Shown piece after piece: positions 6,869 through 13,982 of a stretch of DNA of 16,893 nt. The DNA is from Planctomycetaceae bacterium (lineage in GTDB: Bacteria; Planctomycetota; Planctomycetia; Pirellulales; Thermoguttaceae): contig JAIRPZ010000023.1 in assembly GCA_031256755.1 (NCBI GenBank), positions 1-16,893 of the forward strand, given 5' to 3'. The stretch's first letter is position 1; every line of letters starts with the position of its first letter. Both the position numbers and the translations under genes were made by a program. Under the pieces are notes generated by a model that did not search any database, was not told where the DNA came from, and saw only the letters and a program-made list of their open reading frames with translations.

Positions 6869-8518
6869 TTATTTTACTGCCGCCCCAATTAAAGCGGCGA
6901 ACAGCGGGTGCGGCTTGACCGGCTGCGATTTGAACTCCGGGTGGAACTGCACCGCCACAAAAAACGGATGATCCGCTAATTCAACCGCCTGTACAAACAT
7001 TCCGTCAGGACTCATGGCTGAAAACACGAAACAGGTAGATTCAATAGCAGGCGTATCTCTTCCGCCCGTCAGTTGCTGCTTGTTCACTTCGTATCGATGC
7101 CGGAATCGTTCCGCTGCCAGCGGCTGGTTTCCATACACTGCTGCGATCCGGCTGCCGGTACGTAAAACCGCCGTGTTTGTCCCGCACCGGAAAGCATATC
7201 CTCTCCGCTCGTGCAGGAATCCGTATATCCCGCCGTTATACGTTGGACGGTCGTCCGGCAGACAAATCACCGGATACGGCGTATGTTGATCGTATTCCGT
7301 TGAATTGGCACCTTCCATTTTCAACACGTTTCGGGCAAACTCGATCACCGCACATTCCATTCCCAATCCGATACCGAGAAACGGAATTCCGTTTTCGCGG
7401 GCGATTTGTACTGCCGTAAGTTTACCATCCAATTCTGATTCGCCGTAATTTCCTGTTACAATAATGACGTTTGCCTGCAACAAATCCTGTTTTACCTTTT
7501 CCGTTAAAACATCTTTGCTCGGAACACGCAGGATTCGGATTTTTGTCCGGTGTTTGATGCCGGCATGCACCAATGCCTCATACGTTGACCGGTACGCTTC
7601 GGGATGAGCGGCATATTCTCCGACAACGGCAGCGGTCAACTCCCGCTGCGGACGGCGGAGACGATCCAGCATTTCGTGCCAATCGGTTAAATCCAGCGGC
7701 AGAACTTTTTCAAGATGCAGTTTATTGGCAATCAGTTGATCGAGTTTATTTTCGGAAAGCATGATCGGAACTTCATAAATGGAAGCCCCCTTATCCCGTT
7801 CTTCGATCACGGCATCAGCGGCGATGTTGCAGAAAAGCCCGATTTTGGCGCGATCTTCCGCGGTCATCGGCATTTCCGTCCGGCAAATCAAAATATCCGG
7901 CTGAATACCGATTTGCCGAAGTTGCCCGACGCTGTGCTGTGCCGGCTTCGTTTTTAATTCTTTGGCGGCTTTCAGAAACGGAATGAGTGTCAAATGAATG
8001 AAGAGGCAATTTTCTTTTCCGGCTTCAAGAGAAAATTGCCGGATGGCTTCGAGGTGGGGTAAACTTTCGATGTCGCCGACTGTACCGCCGATTTCGGTAA
8101 TCACAATGTCGGCATGACTGCTGTTTCGGGAGAGACACTGCTTAATTTCGTCGGTGATGTGCGGAATGACCTGTACGGTTTTGCCCTGATATTCGCCGCA
8201 CCGTTCTTTTTCAAGGACTCGCTGATAAATTTGTCCGGTTGTCCAACTGCTGTTCCAAGTGAGTTTGCAATTCGTAAAGCGTTCATAATGTCCGAGATCG
8301 GGATCGGCGGCGGTGCCGTCATCGAGGAGGTAGACCTCGCCATGTTGGTCGGGCGAGAAGAGACCGGGATCGGCGTTGATGTAGGGATCCAGTTTTTGCA
8401 GCCGGACGTTGAGCCCCCGGTGTTCGAGAAGCATACCGATGGACGCGCTGGTCAATCCTTTGCCGAGTGAACTGACAACTCCGCCGGTGACGAAAATGTA
8501 TTTGGGCATACTCTTCAT
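6869..8518 (-). CDS. pyrG: CTP synthase with a glutaminase domain lacking the catalytic cysteine
   Basis: Predicted 549 residues, full family length. CTP synthase makes CTP from UTP and ATP using ammonia, normally released from glutamine by a class I amidotransferase domain. The synthetase half (1-270) is well conserved: YIFVTGGVVSSLGKG, LDPYIN, Asp74 and Glu142 (matching E. coli Asp72 and Glu140), TEIGGTVGDIES, KTKPAQHS. The glutaminase half (290-549) keeps RHRYEVN and the His526/Glu528 pair in VQFHPEF. At the nucleophile elbow it reads FLGIGLGM where the family has FLGICLGM: Gly384, codon GGA at 7367-7369. The oxyanion motif PGGFG is replaced by TGNYG (355-359), and the following YRGxEG segment is also changed. 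Glutamine hydrolysis should fail, leaving an ammonia-dependent enzyme; that is inference. ATG 8509, giving MPKYIFVTGG, is an equally likely start. It lies 63 bases after the U32 gene, possibly cotranscribed. Confidence 0.93.
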   Translation of the reverse strand: MKSMPKYIFVTGGVVSSLGKGLTSASIGMLLEHRGLNVRLQKLDPYINADPGLFSPDQHGEVYLLDDGTAADPDLGHYERFTNCKLTWNSSWTTGQIYQRVLEKERCGEYQGKTVQVIPHITDEIKQCLSRNSSHADIVITEIGGTVGDIESLPHLEAIRQFSLEAGKENCLFIHLTLIPFLKAAKELKTKPAQHSVGQLRQIGIQPDILICRTEMPMTAEDRAKIGLFCNIAADAVIEERDKGASIYEVPIMLSENKLDQLIANKLHLEKVLPLDLTDWHEMLDRLRRPQRELTAAVVGEYAAHPEAYRSTYEALVHAGIKHRTKIRILRVPSKDVLTEKVKQDLLQANVIIVTGNYGESELDGKLTAVQIARENGIPFLGIGLGMECAVIEFARNVLKMEGANSTEYDQHTPYPVICLPDDRPTYNGGIYGFLHERRGYAFRCGTNTAVLRTGSRIAAVYGNQPLAAERFRHRYEVNKQQLTGGRDTPAIESTCFVFSAMSPDGMFVQAVELADHPFFVAVQFHPEFKSQPVKPHPLFAALIGAAVK

Positions 8519-8552
8519 TTTAATAGACCGAACCGTTTACTGCAATGAAGGG

Positions 8553-8581
8553 TTCCGGCAATGGCAGCGGCATTGCCGGAA
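8553..8581 (-). other. Hairpin between the U32 gene and pyrG
   Basis: TTCCGGCAATG (8553-8563) and CATTGCCGGAA (8571-8581) form a perfect 11-bp stem with a 7-base loop, beginning directly after the U32 stop codon. There is no T run on the minus strand. It may stabilise or separate the two transcripts, or act as a weak terminator. Confidence 0.55.
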
Positions 8582-9379
8582 TCAATCAGAGACCGCGTCG
8601 ATGGCCTCGCGGTAAATCCGCGTCACTTCGGCAACGTATTCCGGCGGTTTTAGCCGCCCTTCAATTTTAACGGCATTGATTCCCGCTTTGATCAACTCCG
8701 GCAGCAGCGGCAATGCGGCAAAATCAAGCGGACTCAATAACGCCTGCGGAGGACTGCCGGTTTGCCGGACGGAATACGGCAAACGGCACGGCTGAGCGCA
8801 GCAGCCCCGATTGGCACTGCGTCCGCCGAGTCCTAAACTGGCAAAACACTGACCGGAATAACTGATACATAAAGAGCCATGAACGAAACATTCGAGTTCA
8901 ATCGTTGTTTGTCCGCGTATTTTTCCGATTTGGGCAAGCGGGAGTTCACGCGGCAGTACCGCCCGGCAGATGCCGAGTCCGGCAGCGGCATTGATGCCGG
9001 CAGCCGAAGTGAGCGACATTTGGGTCGAAGCGTGCAGCGGCAAATCAGGAACAAGACGGCGGGCAAGTTTAACAACGCCGAGGTCTTGCACAATCACCGC
9101 ATCAATGCCCGATAAAGCGGATTCCGTGAGAATCTGTTCGATACGGCTTAATTCACCGGCATAGATCAGTGTGTTTAATGTCAGATACCCTTTCAGTCCG
9201 CACCGGTGCAGAAAAGCCATTGTATCGGCAAGTTTTTCCAATTTGATATTTTCGGCACGGCTTCTGGCATGATAATGATACGGATCGGCGAGACCGAAAT
9301 ACACGGCATCGGCACCGTTTTCAACAGCGGCATGAAGACATTCTTCGGAACCGGCAGGCGAAAGAAGTTCGGGTTTCAT
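8582..9379 (-). CDS. U32 family (peptidase U32-like) protein, catalytic domain only
   Basis: Predicted 265 residues. The N-terminus KPELLSPAGSEECLHAAVENG is the standard U32 opening and fixes ATG 9379, although no clear ribosome site precedes it. The family signature is present at residues 163-181 (ECFVHGSLCISYSGQCFAS), followed by GGRSANRGCCAQPCR (185-199) and KIEGRLKPPEYVAEVTR near the end. Characterised members (RlhA, TrhP, UbiU/V) act in hydroxylation of rRNA, tRNA or ubiquinone precursors and bind an iron-sulfur cluster by four Cys. Cys171, Cys178, Cys194 and Cys198 are candidates here. The sequence most resembles the RlhA/YdcP branch. Those proteins usually continue for several hundred residues (DUF3656), whereas this one stops 15 residues after the last catalytic-domain motif. 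No continuation is visible in the 63 bases before pyrG. The role is probably RNA modification, by family inference only. Confidence 0.85.
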   Translation of the reverse strand: MKPELLSPAGSEECLHAAVENGADAVYFGLADPYHYHARSRAENIKLEKLADTMAFLHRCGLKGYLTLNTLIYAGELSRIEQILTESALSGIDAVIVQDLGVVKLARRLVPDLPLHASTQMSLTSAAGINAAAGLGICRAVLPRELPLAQIGKIRGQTTIELECFVHGSLCISYSGQCFASLGLGGRSANRGCCAQPCRLPYSVRQTGSPPQALLSPLDFAALPLLPELIKAGINAVKIEGRLKPPEYVAEVTRIYREAIDAVSD

Positions 9380-9740
9380 TCGTGATCGGTCAGGGGGTCA
9401 GGTGTCCTTGTTCAGGAGATTTGAGTAACGTACCCAATCCTGAAACGGGCGGTAAATTCCCGAATAATTTCGGCAACAATGTCTAAAGATTTGCGGTCAG
9501 ATTATTGTTTCTCTGCGCTGAACTCATAGTTATTGTCACTTTTTTTGGAAACGTTTAGTGATTTCATGAAATTTACAGAAAAAAGAAAACGGATCAAGGG
9601 CTTAAGATTTTCCCGCCGGCGGAGGCGTTTGATCATCAGAACGCAGAGGGGACTACACGGTTCCGCTCTTTCCGTGTACAATTCACTTGTTGCCGTACGG
9701 TATACAAACAAAAAAGGCACAAGGAAAAAAAGGTCAAAAG
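9380..9740. other. Divergent intergenic region between U32 and parA-like genes
   Basis: These 361 bases must hold both divergent promoters, but none is clear. TACAAT at 9677-9682 lacks a -35 partner. TATACA at 9700-9705 is also possible for the parA side. Two palindromes lie close together, AAACGTTT (9549-9556) and ATTTCATGAAAT (9561-9572), and could be operator sites. A short inverted repeat CCGAA-TAAT-TTCGG is at 9460-9473. GGTCAGG occurs twice close upstream of the U32 start. Open frames on both strands here look non-coding. Confidence 0.45.
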
Positions 9741-10538
9741 ATGCGGTCGATTGCAATTATGAACCAAAAGGGGGGAGTCGGCAAAACCACTTCCACCGTC
9801 AACATCAGTGCGGCACTTGCGGCAGCCGGTAAGCGGGTCTGCGTCATCGATCTCGATCCGCAGTCCCACGCCACTCTCCACCTCGGCGAAGAATTGCCTT
9901 ACGGGGCAAAATCGGTCTATGACGTTCTGCTCGGCAAATGCAAACTTGCCGAAGTACGGCAGCAAGTTGCTGAAAATCTTTGGCTCGTGCCTGCTCACCT
10001 CGATATGGTCGGAGCAGAAATGGAACTCGCCAGTGCGGTCGGACGGGAATTGATTCTCCGCGATGAACTTGCCGATGACCGCTTTCCGCTTGATTATCTT
10101 TTCATCGACTGCCCGCCGTCGCTCGGACTTTTTACCCTGAACGCACTGACCGCCGTTAACGAAGTGTTCGTGCCGCTTCTGCCGCATTACCTTTCGCTGC
10201 AAGGGTTTATGCGGCTGGTCGAAACTCTGGAAGCCGTCACTCGCCGCCTGAATAAACAGTTGCGTTTGACAGGTATTTGGATTTGTCAGTTTGAAGGAAC
10301 TCAACTCGCCAAGGAAATTGTCGCCGATATTGAAAGTTTTTTTCAGCATCGCGACAATTTGCCGTCCGTCTGCCGGAGTGCGGTCTTTTTTGAAACAAAA
10401 ATACGCAAGAACGTCCGTCTTGCAGAAGCACCGAGTCACGGAAAACCGATCTTCGGATACGATCCGAATTCACTCGGTGCAGAAGATTACCGGAATCTCG
10501 CCGCCGAAATTGCCGGCTTTCCGCAGCAAACCGGCTGA
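9741..10538 (+). CDS. parA: ParA/Soj-type ATPase
   Basis: Predicted 265 residues. It has the deviant Walker A box KGGVGKTT (10-17) with the signature Lys10 and catalytic Lys15. The A' motif IDLDPQSHAT (36-45) and Walker B FIDCPPS (121-127, Asp123) are also present. Near the C-terminus, FFETKIRKNVRLAEAPSHGKPI matches ParA/Soj proteins that partition chromosomes or plasmids or position cellular cargo. Usually the next gene is parB; here it is proB, 23 bases away, and no parB or parS is visible. It may work with a ParB encoded elsewhere or position another cargo. ATG 9741 gives the normal MRSIAIMNQKGG opening; an AAAAAAAGG run 8-14 bases upstream can serve as the ribosome site. The frame is open farther upstream, but that extension is unlike the family. 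Confidence 0.93.
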   Translation: MRSIAIMNQKGGVGKTTSTVNISAALAAAGKRVCVIDLDPQSHATLHLGEELPYGAKSVYDVLLGKCKLAEVRQQVAENLWLVPAHLDMVGAEMELASAVGRELILRDELADDRFPLDYLFIDCPPSLGLFTLNALTAVNEVFVPLLPHYLSLQGFMRLVETLEAVTRRLNKQLRLTGIWICQFEGTQLAKEIVADIESFFQHRDNLPSVCRSAVFFETKIRKNVRLAEAPSHGKPIFGYDPNSLGAEDYRNLAAEIAGFPQQTG

Positions 10539-10561
10539 ACGTTAATCATTGGAGTTTCACG

Positions 10562-11707
10562 ATGTATTCTCTCCTTTATGATGAAATCCTGAAAACGTGC
10601 GATGTCATTGTTGTCAAGGTCGGCACGAATGTTTTGTCGCTTCCGAGCGGGCTGCTTAACGAACCGCGGATGGTATTGCTTTGCCGGGATTTATCGCAGA
10701 TGATCCAGAAGAAAAAGCGGATTATTCTTGTGTCGTCCGGTGCAGTCGGTGCCGGAATGGGACAACTGAAGTTGACCGAGCGTCCGGCCGAAATTGATTA
10801 CCTTCAAGCCGTTGCCGCCGTCGGACAGGGAAAATTAATCGAAACCTACGAACATTTTTTGCGGATTTACGGCGTGCAATGCGCCCAAATACTTTTAACC
10901 GCCAATGACATTTCCAACCGCGAAAGTTATCTCAATGTCCGCAATACGCTGCGGATTCTGCTTGATCTCGGCATACTTCCGATCATTAACGAAAACGATA
11001 CGGTTAGTGTGGAACGTCTTCATACCACTTTCGGCGATAATGACCGTCTGGCTTCGCTTATTGCGAATCTGTTTGAACAGCCGCTGCTCTTGTTATTAAC
11101 GGATGTTGACGGACTTTTTGACCGTGATCCGTCTCTTCCCGGTGCAAAATTGATTCCGCTGGTCGAACAATGGTCGCCCGATCTCATGCAGATGGCTGCG
11201 GAAAAACGTTCAAGCCGGAGTAAAGGAGGAATGTCCAGTAAATTGAAAGCCGCCAAAATGATCACGGCTTCCGGCGGCAACGTCATTATTGCCAACGGAG
11301 ATCGGGAAGAATCCTTGCAGCAGATTTTCGCGGCGAATGAAACCGGTACGCTGTTTTTAGCGCAAAACCATTTCCTGACAGCGCGCAAACGCTGGCTTGG
11401 ATTTGCCGTGCAGAGCAACGGGCGGATTATTATTGATGACGGTGCCGTCAATGCGATTGTCAAACGCGGACGAAGTTTACTGCCGGTCGGCATTGTCGAT
11501 GCGGATGGTTCTTTTGAGCGGGGTGAAATTGTGTCGCTGGTCGATCGGCATCATCAGGAAGTCGGTCGCGGTTTGACCAACTACGGACTGCGGGATGTTC
11601 TGCGGATTTGCGGGAAAAAGACATCGGAATTGCAGGAAATTATCGGGCAGCACGTTTATATGGAAGTGGTTCATCGGGACAATCTGCAAATCATCGAAAA
11701 CGGCTGA
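10562..11707 (+). CDS. proB: Glutamate 5-kinase with C-terminal PUA domain
   Basis: Predicted 381 residues, the usual length for the two-domain enzyme. It phosphorylates glutamate to glutamyl-5-phosphate, the first and feedback-controlled step of proline synthesis in the cytoplasm. The amino-acid-kinase domain spans about 10-260: VVKVGTNVL (Lys19), LVSSGAVGAGMG, INENDTVS, LLTDVDGLFDRDP and SKGGMSSKLKAA. A PUA domain follows from about 278 (ARKRWLGF, IDDGAVNAIVKRGRSLLPVGI, FERGEIVSL). A GGAG ribosome site seven bases before ATG 10562 supports the start. The gene lies 23 bases behind the parA-like gene and is probably cotranscribed with it. proA is not adjacent. Confidence 0.96.
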   Translation: MYSLLYDEILKTCDVIVVKVGTNVLSLPSGLLNEPRMVLLCRDLSQMIQKKKRIILVSSGAVGAGMGQLKLTERPAEIDYLQAVAAVGQGKLIETYEHFLRIYGVQCAQILLTANDISNRESYLNVRNTLRILLDLGILPIINENDTVSVERLHTTFGDNDRLASLIANLFEQPLLLLLTDVDGLFDRDPSLPGAKLIPLVEQWSPDLMQMAAEKRSSRSKGGMSSKLKAAKMITASGGNVIIANGDREESLQQIFAANETGTLFLAQNHFLTARKRWLGFAVQSNGRIIIDDGAVNAIVKRGRSLLPVGIVDADGSFERGEIVSLVDRHHQEVGRGLTNYGLRDVLRICGKKTSELQEIIGQHVYMEVVHRDNLQIIENG

Positions 11708-11718
11708 CCGGTGTTTGA

Positions 11719-11747
11719 CCGGCGTTTGTGCTGTCCGAAAACGCCGG
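11719..11747. terminator. Hairpin between convergent proB and tsaC
   Basis: CCGGCGTTT (11719-11727) pairs perfectly with AAACGCCGG (11739-11747) around an 11-base loop. It fills the 53-base gap between two converging genes, so it may end both transcripts. T runs are lacking on both sides, so termination may be partial. Confidence 0.5.
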
Positions 11748-11760
11748 GCGTGCCGGCAGA

Positions 11761-12435
11761 TTATTCCGCGGTCTCCGGCGAGAGTAAACGGCTGATCGTT
11801 TCCGCCGGAAAAACTCCTTGCCGAAGAATTTCATAGCCGCTGCCGGTAATCCTGACGACGGTAGACGGAACCGGACGGGTAATGCGTCCGGCATCAAGAA
11901 TAAGATCGATGCCGCTGCCGATGCTGTTGATAATTTGATCAATATCCGGTAATTCTCCCTGTCCGCTGCGGTTGGCACTGGTTAAAACAACCGGTTCTTG
12001 CAATTCGCGGAGGATATTCAGAAGCAGCGGATGATCAGGGATACGGCAGCAAACAGCGGATTCCTTTGAAACGGCTTTTTGGACGATTTCCGGCAATGAA
12101 CGAAAGCGGTGAGGATGCGGATCGAGGTCAAGTACCAAACTGACCGGTCCCGGCAGACAGCAGCGGCACAGCCGCATTGCTGCACGGTTCAGGAGTATTC
12201 CCAGCCCCGCGATGGATTCCGTATCGGGAAACGCCGCTGCGAAAGGATGGTTTTCGTCTCTGCCTTTGATTTGAATGATTTTTTTGACGGCTTCGGCATT
12301 GTTCAGACAGGCGGCAAGACCGTAAACCGTTTCGGTGGGAACAACGGCAATGCCTCCGTTTCGCAAAACCCCGGCTGTTTTGCGGACAACCGAAGTGCTG
12401 TCGCTGTTATTTTGCGGTAAGTTGATCCGTTCCAA
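11761..12435 (-). CDS. tsaC: Sua5/YciO/YrdC family L-threonylcarbamoyladenylate synthase
   Basis: Predicted 224 residues, the length of single-domain TsaC/YciO proteins. TsaC makes threonylcarbamoyl-AMP from threonine, bicarbonate and ATP for the t6A37 modification of ANN-decoding tRNAs. Family motifs are visible: AVVPTETVYGLAA (30-42), KGRDENHPFA (57-66), LPGPVSLVLDL (94-104), VVLTSANRSGQ near 153, and the C-terminal STVVRI. The KGRDENHPF and LTSAN variants are a little unlike E. coli TsaC, so a YciO-type paralogue is possible. The start is uncertain: the frame opens with TTG at 12435 without a good ribosome site. A consensus-like promoter at 12472-12500 gives a leader of about 30 bases to this TTG. 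It diverges from the AMMECR1 gene. Confidence 0.88.
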   Translation of the reverse strand: MERINLPQNNSDSTSVVRKTAGVLRNGGIAVVPTETVYGLAACLNNAEAVKKIIQIKGRDENHPFAAAFPDTESIAGLGILLNRAAMRLCRCCLPGPVSLVLDLDPHPHRFRSLPEIVQKAVSKESAVCCRIPDHPLLLNILRELQEPVVLTSANRSGQGELPDIDQIINSIGSGIDLILDAGRITRPVPSTVVRITGSGYEILRQGVFPAETISRLLSPETAE

Positions 12436-12471
12436 GAAAAATTTATTTCCGATGCCTTGCCGGAATGTTTC

Positions 12472-12500
12472 ATTGGAGCATGCCGATCAGAAATTGTCAA
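12472..12500 (-). promoter_or_regulatory. Promoter of tsaC
   Basis: On minus: TTGACA (12500-12495), perfect -35 consensus, 17-base spacer, then TCCAAT (12477-12472). Start would be near 12465, about 30 bases before the TTG start at 12435. Confidence 0.55.
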
Positions 12501-12587
12501 TGGATTTAACCGTTTGTGTTTTTATCGGCACACACGCTGCCGGTCGTCGGCGCGGGGCGGAGATCGGTACGTGCCGGTCTGTTTTGG

Positions 12588-12596
12588 TGTTATAAT
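12588..12596 (+). promoter_or_regulatory. Extended -10 promoter of the AMMECR1 gene
   Basis: TGTTATAAT: a perfect TATAAT (12591-12596) with the extended TGn element. No good -35 hexamer is present, which is normal for extended -10 promoters. Start near 12603, leader about 33 bases to ATG 12636. Confidence 0.65.
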
Positions 12597-12635
12597 GTTT
12601 TGCGGTGTCTTCCGCCGTTATTCTCCTGATACCTG

Positions 12636-13982
12636 ATGCTTTCACACCCTATGCCGGAACCGTATTTATCCGAACCGCAGCAAATCGAATTATTTCACGC
12701 CGTCGGCAGACGCTTGGCTTCCGTCGTGACCGGAACGAAATGTCAAAAAATTGCCGGACAAGTTCCCGGCATAGCCGGTATTCCCCTGCTCGGTGCCTTT
12801 GTCTCCCTCAAACAGGACGGCGAACTCCGCAGTTGTATGGGAACAATGTCCGATGAAATACCGCTCGGTGCGGCCGTGGAACAGGCGGTCATTCTTGCGG
12901 CTCGTGAAGACCCCCGCTTTCCGCCGATCAATGCCGCCGAACTTTTCGATCTGGATATGGAAATTTGGCTGCTTTGGGGAATGAAGCGGGTGTCCCTCCG
13001 CGGTACAGACCGGTTAAATGCTGTTGAAATCGGCCGGCACGGCGTACAAATTGCACGCGGCGGCAATCGGGGACTGCTGCTGCCCGGCGTTGCGCTGGAA
13101 TACGGAATGAACCCGCAAACTTTTTGGGAAGCCGTCTGCCGAAAAGCCGGTTTGCCGGAAGATGCGTGGCTTGATGACCGGTCATTGCTGCACACTTTTG
13201 AAGGACGGGCGATTCACGGTCCGGTTTCGGCAACAGAAAATATCGATAAAAAGACCGCTGATGAGATGATTTTTGCAGCCAAATTCGACCGGCAGCCGCT
13301 GCCGCCGACCGGTTTGTCCGTTGAAGAACTGTCCGATATTCAGCGGGTTTGCGCCGAAACGTTTCAAGGCATGGCGGACGGAATTTCGCCTCCCGCCTAT
13401 TTTCCCGGCTTGTTCGATGCCCTTGTTTCCGGTGCGGCGGTCTCGTATCAACTGCCGGAACGACCGGTGCTGATCTGTTCCAAAATTTCCGTCCGGCCGG
13501 ACGTGCCGTTTCAAATTGCGCTGATCGAACTTTTACAAATATTAGGAGAACAGGTCAACAAATTCGGTGCAACCATTAACGAAATTATGGAAGCGAAAAT
13601 TGATGTTGCTGTTTTTTGGGATCCGGTCATTCACGGAAACGTCCTCCGCCATGATGTTCGGACAGTCGATACCGCTTACCGCAGCGTCATGGTGTCGAGT
13701 CCGCAAGGATGGATTGTGCAGTTTAACGCCGATTTGACGCTGGACGAAATGCTGCAAAATGCGGAACAGTATTTGGAATGGAACGATCCGGATTTGGCGG
13801 ATGTCATTTCGTTTGCGGCGGTTTCGACTTCGCCGGTGCTGCTGTCCTCGGTTTCCAAGCCGTACCGGGGAGCGGAAATACGTCCGCCGGCGATTGCCGG
13901 CGCGTTTTATCCGGCTGATGCCGCCGAAATGAACCGGATGCTGGATCAAATGCTTGCCCCGCCGCCGGACAGTCCGTCATGA
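12636..13982 (+). CDS. amrA: AMMECR1-domain protein (AmmeMemoRadiSam protein A-like) with a MEMO1 N-terminal stump
   Basis: Predicted 448 residues. Residues 15-205 are an AMMECR1 domain: LRSCMGTM (family LRGCIG), AVEQAVILAAREDPRFPPI, LDMEIWLLW, GVQIARGGNRGLLLPGVALEYG, then TFWEAVCRKAGLPEDAWLDD. Residues 215-410 are a second folded-looking region (FPGLFDALVSGAAVSYQLPE to VISFAAVSTSPVLLSS) that I cannot assign. Residues 413-440 (EIRPPAIAGAFYPADAAEM) are the hallmark N-terminus of MEMO1/AmmeMemoRadiSam protein B, but the gene stops 8 residues later. The rest of MEMO1 is absent: the next bases belong to a gene on the other strand, with which this one overlaps by 37 bases. The AmmeMemoRadiSam trio (AMMECR1, MEMO1, radical SAM) has no well-defined function; no radical-SAM gene is nearby. 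The start is ATG 12636 or 12651; neither has a ribosome site. Confidence 0.85.
   Translation: MLSHPMPEPYLSEPQQIELFHAVGRRLASVVTGTKCQKIAGQVPGIAGIPLLGAFVSLKQDGELRSCMGTMSDEIPLGAAVEQAVILAAREDPRFPPINAAELFDLDMEIWLLWGMKRVSLRGTDRLNAVEIGRHGVQIARGGNRGLLLPGVALEYGMNPQTFWEAVCRKAGLPEDAWLDDRSLLHTFEGRAIHGPVSATENIDKKTADEMIFAAKFDRQPLPPTGLSVEELSDIQRVCAETFQGMADGISPPAYFPGLFDALVSGAAVSYQLPERPVLICSKISVRPDVPFQIALIELLQILGEQVNKFGATINEIMEAKIDVAVFWDPVIHGNVLRHDVRTVDTAYRSVMVSSPQGWIVQFNADLTLDEMLQNAEQYLEWNDPDLADVISFAAVSTSPVLLSSVSKPYRGAEIRPPAIAGAFYPADAAEMNRMLDQMLAPPPDSPS

Noticed and set aside
8520..8548. Promoter immediately before pyrG (TTCATT-18-TATTAA on minus)
   Set aside because: The -10 match is poor and would place the transcript start inside the first codons; possible only for a leaderless mRNA starting at the second ATG, so not listed as a feature.
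8519..8581. Frameshifted continuation of the U32 protein
   Set aside because: The 63 bases before pyrG are mostly a perfect hairpin and show no U32 C-terminal motif in any frame.
9502..9756. 84-codon minus frame and an overlapping plus frame at 9533-9832 in the U32-parA gap
   Set aside because: Both products are low-complexity, overlap each other and run into the parA coding region in another frame, and neither resembles a known family.
10549..10566. parS-like site before proB (GTTTCACG)
   Set aside because: Only one half of the usual parS palindrome is matched; the second half is absent, and the bases are explained by the ribosome site and start of proB.
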